This document shows positions 5,875-7,694 of a stretch of DNA of 7,694 nucleotides, piece by piece. A program made the translations under genes and the position numbers. The DNA is from JACRNA01 sp964366335. GTDB taxonomy: Bacteria; Patescibacteriota; Microgenomatia; CAZETR01; Amesbacteraceae. Below the pieces are notes generated by a model that had not been told where the DNA came from, did no database searches, and saw only the letters and a program-made list of their open reading frames with translations. The DNA lies in NCBI GenBank assembly GCA_964366335.1, contig CAYITQ010000036.1, forward strand, positions 1-7,694, read 5' to 3'. Position 1 is the stretch's first letter. The number at the start of each line of letters is the position of its first letter.

Positions 5875-6183
5875 TTATTTCACTTCTCCCGTCTGTTTAG
5901 CTGCTTCGGAGAATTTATTTTTATATAGGGTTTTCTCTTCAGTTGTAAATAGTGACAATACTTCAAATTTAATTTGAGTTTTTTTATCTGATACTATTAT
6001 TTGATGAGCAACTGCATAGCCATAAAAATTCCAGTCACTATCAACCATCAACATGGCCACATGAAGTGGAAACGCTCTTTCCCGGTCTTTTAGGATCGAA
6101 TATTGTTTGCCAGTTACCAGAGTGGAAGTATCAAAACCGCTTGGTAAACCCAACAAGGTATTCAATTCAACTATATAACCCAT
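5875..6183 (-). CDS. Conserved small protein of unknown function (possibly DUF2584-like)
   Basis: 102 residues from the ATG at 6183: MGYIVELNTLL at the N terminus, KDRERAFPLHVAML at about 32-45, DWNFYGYAVAH at 50-60, and a helical, charged end. The pattern of an MGxxxELNTLL start, then an R-x-x-P-L segment and a FYGxAV strand resembles what I remember of DUF2584 proteins, but I could not verify this. There is no signal peptide or membrane helix. A second in-frame ATG at 6189 would add Met-Ala. I prefer 6183 because the TATAAT at 6190-6195 ends exactly six bases before it, so mRNA starting there would be leaderless and would begin at 6183 rather than include 6189. It is the first gene of a two-gene operon with the HAD hydrolase, two bases apart; a functional link is possible but unproven. 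Confidence 0.75.
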   Translation of the reverse strand: MGYIVELNTLLGLPSGFDTSTLVTGKQYSILKDRERAFPLHVAMLMVDSDWNFYGYAVAHQIIVSDKKTQIKFEVLSLFTTEEKTLYKNKFSEAAKQTGEVK

Positions 6184-6189
6184 GGCCAT

Positions 6190-6195
6190 ATTATA
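6190..6195 (-). promoter_or_regulatory. -10 element TATAAT of the minus-strand operon
   Basis: Read on the minus strand this is a perfect TATAAT. It abuts the ATG at 6189 and lies six bases before the ATG at 6183, where transcription should start. No good -35 is seen at 16-18 bp. The position favours a leaderless transcript and the shorter protein. Confidence 0.65.
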
Positions 6196-6213
6196 TACGG
6201 AATAGTTTAGTCG

Positions 6214-6222
6214 TGTTATACT
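6214..6222 (+). promoter_or_regulatory. Extended -10 promoter TGTTATACT of the SIMPL gene
   Basis: TGT followed by TATACT (6217-6222; 5 of 6 consensus bases) forms an extended -10. The hexamer ends six bases before the ATG at 6229, again predicting a leaderless mRNA. No clear -35 is present, which extended -10 promoters tolerate. It faces away from the TATAAT at 6190-6195, with 21 bp between the two hexamers. Confidence 0.7.
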
Positions 6223-6228
6223 TCAGTT

Positions 6229-6960
6229 ATGTCTAGCTTTGGAAAATATCTTCTTATTATTTTGGCAGTATGGGTAGGGGTCTATGCCTATGGCAAATTT
6301 GGACCTGGGCTACCTATTTCTTCAGTTGTCACTCAAAAGACAGATTTGTTTTCAGTAACGGGGGAGGGCAAAGTAACCGCTGTTCCCGATGTAGCAATTT
6401 TGAATCTTGGCATGACTACCAAGAAAAACACCGTAAAGTTAGCCCAAGCGGAAGCAAACACGGTGATCAGTGGACTGACCAAGGTCATCAAAGAATTTGG
6501 AGTAAATGAGAAAGATATTAAGACTACTAACTATTCAGTTTATCCGGATTATGATTACAGCAATGGATCAAATAGAATTGTTGGATATAATGTCAATGTA
6601 AGTTTAACTGTCACTGTTCGCGATATTGATATGGTAAACAATATTTTAGACAAAGCCGCATCATTTGGAGCAAATTCAGTCGGAGGTATACAATTTACTG
6701 TAGCTGAAAACAAGCTCAAAGAGTTAAACCGCGAAGCAAGGCTTATTGCAATCAAAGAGGCAAAAGAGAAAGCCGATGAATTGGCAAAATTATCTGGCAT
6801 GACCCTTGGAAAAATCATCAATATTCAAGAGGGGTCAGCTCGTGTATATCCTCAACCCATGTATGCCAAGGCAGATATGATGGGTGGCGGTGGAGCAGAA
6901 ATACAACCAGGCTCGACAGATATCACCTCTTCTGTCACTCTATTTTACGAAACCCGCTGA
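6229..6960 (+). CDS. Membrane-anchored SIMPL (DUF541) domain protein
   Basis: 243 residues. An N-terminal hydrophobic helix (about 7-21, YLLIILAVWVGVYAY) acts as a membrane anchor; no clear cleavage site follows, so the rest should face outside the cytoplasmic membrane. The SIMPL domain runs from about 41 to the end: it opens with the hallmark FSVTGEGKVTAVPDVA, continues with IVGYNVNVSLTVTVRD at 117-132, the helix KELNREARLIAIKEAKEKAD at 164-183, and closes with SSVTLFYETR. A glycine- and methionine-rich loop (ADMMGGGGAE, 215-224) precedes the last strand, as in many relatives. Members such as E. coli YggE are linked to oxidative-stress protection and can form oligomeric rings, but the biochemical activity is not settled. 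It has its own extended -10 promoter. Its last 16 bases overlap the end of the convergent ATP-grasp gene. Confidence 0.92.
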   Translation: MSSFGKYLLIILAVWVGVYAYGKFGPGLPISSVVTQKTDLFSVTGEGKVTAVPDVAILNLGMTTKKNTVKLAQAEANTVISGLTKVIKEFGVNEKDIKTTNYSVYPDYDYSNGSNRIVGYNVNVSLTVTVRDIDMVNNILDKAASFGANSVGGIQFTVAENKLKELNREARLIAIKEAKEKADELAKLSGMTLGKIINIQEGSARVYPQPMYAKADMMGGGGAEIQPGSTDITSSVTLFYETR

Positions 6961-7694
6961 GCCAATAAAAATTGGCGTTCGCGCATCCGGTCAGGTAATT
7001 TTTTGTAATGTCTTTTGTAGGCAATAGCTACCAAGGTTTCGATAAATTCGGCATAACTCCAATCAAGAGCTTTGGCTGATAACCAACATTCACTTTGGTC
7101 AAAATACCCCAGATGGGGATTAAGATTAAGATCGATTATGTATGGATTATTCTTGTTGTCCAGACGAATATCAAAACGAACGATATCTACACAATTTAGA
7201 ATTTTGAAAGCCGATTTAATTAATTTATCTATTCTGGTCATAATTACTTTAGAAATAGCAACCGGGCAAACCAATTGTGAATCCCAATATTCCCATGTCC
7301 GATCATCCCACTTGGCATCAAAAGTCAAAACATTCCAGTTGTCAGAAAACTCTCCTTTGTAATTTATTTGTACATAAGGTAGTGGGATGATATGCTTTTT
7401 GTTACCAATAATTGTCACATGGAGTTCTATTCCATCTAAATATTCTTCGATCAACACTTCCTCATTATATTTTTTAAACAAATATCTTATTTGATCCGCC
7501 ATTTCCCTGTAATCTATTACCACTGAATCCTGACTAATTCCGACACTGGCATGTTCACCAGCCGGTTTGACAATAAGTGGATAATTAAGTCCGCGGAAAT
7601 TGGCAATATTTTGATGCTTTCTGATTATTCTGAAATTCGGGGTTGCCAGACCTGCTGATATCAACCGTTTTTTCATTCTTATTTTAGATAATGA
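6945..7694 (-). CDS. ATP-grasp ligase, D-Ala-D-Ala ligase-like (5' partial)
   Basis: The frame is open to the window edge, so the Met at 7676 is probably internal and the N-terminal domain is outside; about 249 residues are visible. Counting from that Met, ATP-grasp features are: K37 in PLIVKPAGEHASVGI (ATP-binding lysine and glycine/serine loop); EEYLDGIEL at 77-85; TFDAKW at 118-123, like the omega loop of D-Ala-D-Ala ligases; and R167-x-D169-x-R171 with IIDLNLNP at 180-187 (Mg-binding and substrate region). The usual Glu of the xxExN motif is Asp here (D182). The upstream residues SLSKIR before MKKRLISAGLATPNF match the 'S-x-x-K ... K-x-x-L-x-x-A-G-x-x-T-P' lead-in of this family. A role in peptidoglycan peptide synthesis or another D-amino acid or dipeptide ligation is possible; the residues seen do not prove D-Ala-D-Ala specificity. 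Confidence 0.85.
   Translation of the reverse strand, partial: SLSKIRMKKRLISAGLATPNFRIIRKHQNIANFRGLNYPLIVKPAGEHASVGISQDSVVIDYREMADQIRYLFKKYNEEVLIEEYLDGIELHVTIIGNKKHIIPLPYVQINYKGEFSDNWNVLTFDAKWDDRTWEYWDSQLVCPVAISKVIMTRIDKLIKSAFKILNCVDIVRFDIRLDNKNNPYIIDLNLNPHLGYFDQSECWLSAKALDWSYAEFIETLVAIAYKRHYKKLPDRMRERQFLLAQRVS
6961..6976. repeat. Perfect inverted repeat just after the SIMPL stop codon
   Basis: GCCAAT (6961-6966) and ATTGGC (6971-6976) flank the loop AAAA. The repeat starts at the base after the SIMPL TGA, while lying inside the coding end of the opposite-strand ATP-grasp gene. It may be a terminator or an mRNA 3' end structure for the SIMPL transcript, but no T-run follows, so this is uncertain. 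Confidence 0.4.

Overview
The window is one end of an assembled contig from a small, compact bacterial genome. The standard code is used: gyrA and the SIMPL gene end at TGA and no gene reads through one. Short intergenic gaps, overlapping genes, and a proton/sodium pyrophosphatase beside small proteins of the kind common in Candidate Phyla Radiation (Patescibacteria) genomes suggest that group, perhaps Microgenomates. This is inference from protein style; there is no rRNA or ribosomal protein here to prove it.

Layout. Bases 1-54 are not biological: they are Illumina P5/TruSeq adapter with two mismatches, fused to the contig end. Genomic sequence starts at about 55 inside the 3' part of a membrane pyrophosphatase gene (hppA). 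Directly after its stop comes a cytoplasmic M28-like metallopeptidase gene. A hairpin element and a good promoter follow, driving a small coiled-coil protein gene, then gyrA, then a GNAT acetyltransferase gene that overlaps the gyrA end. A second copy of the hairpin closes the acetyltransferase gene and precedes a HIT-family hydrolase gene.

From about 5285 to 6189 the genes lie on the minus strand: a HAD hydrolase and, upstream of it in the same operon, a conserved small protein that may be DUF2584-like. A 33-45 bp divergent control region separates this pair from a membrane-anchored SIMPL (DUF541) protein gene on the plus strand. The window ends in a minus-strand ATP-grasp gene of the D-Ala-D-Ala ligase type, cut off by the window edge.

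The genes do not form a single pathway; they are housekeeping (DNA gyrase, pyrophosphate-driven ion pump) and general enzymes. The most informative signal is regulatory. The three genes that begin transcription units each have a -10 hexamer TANNNT placed exactly six bases before an ATG, which predicts leaderless mRNAs. The other notable signal is a repeated CCACCT-NNN-AGGTGG hairpin at two gene ends, one copy of which encodes the last residues of a protein. I see no CRISPR array, tRNA, rRNA, insertion sequence or defence system.
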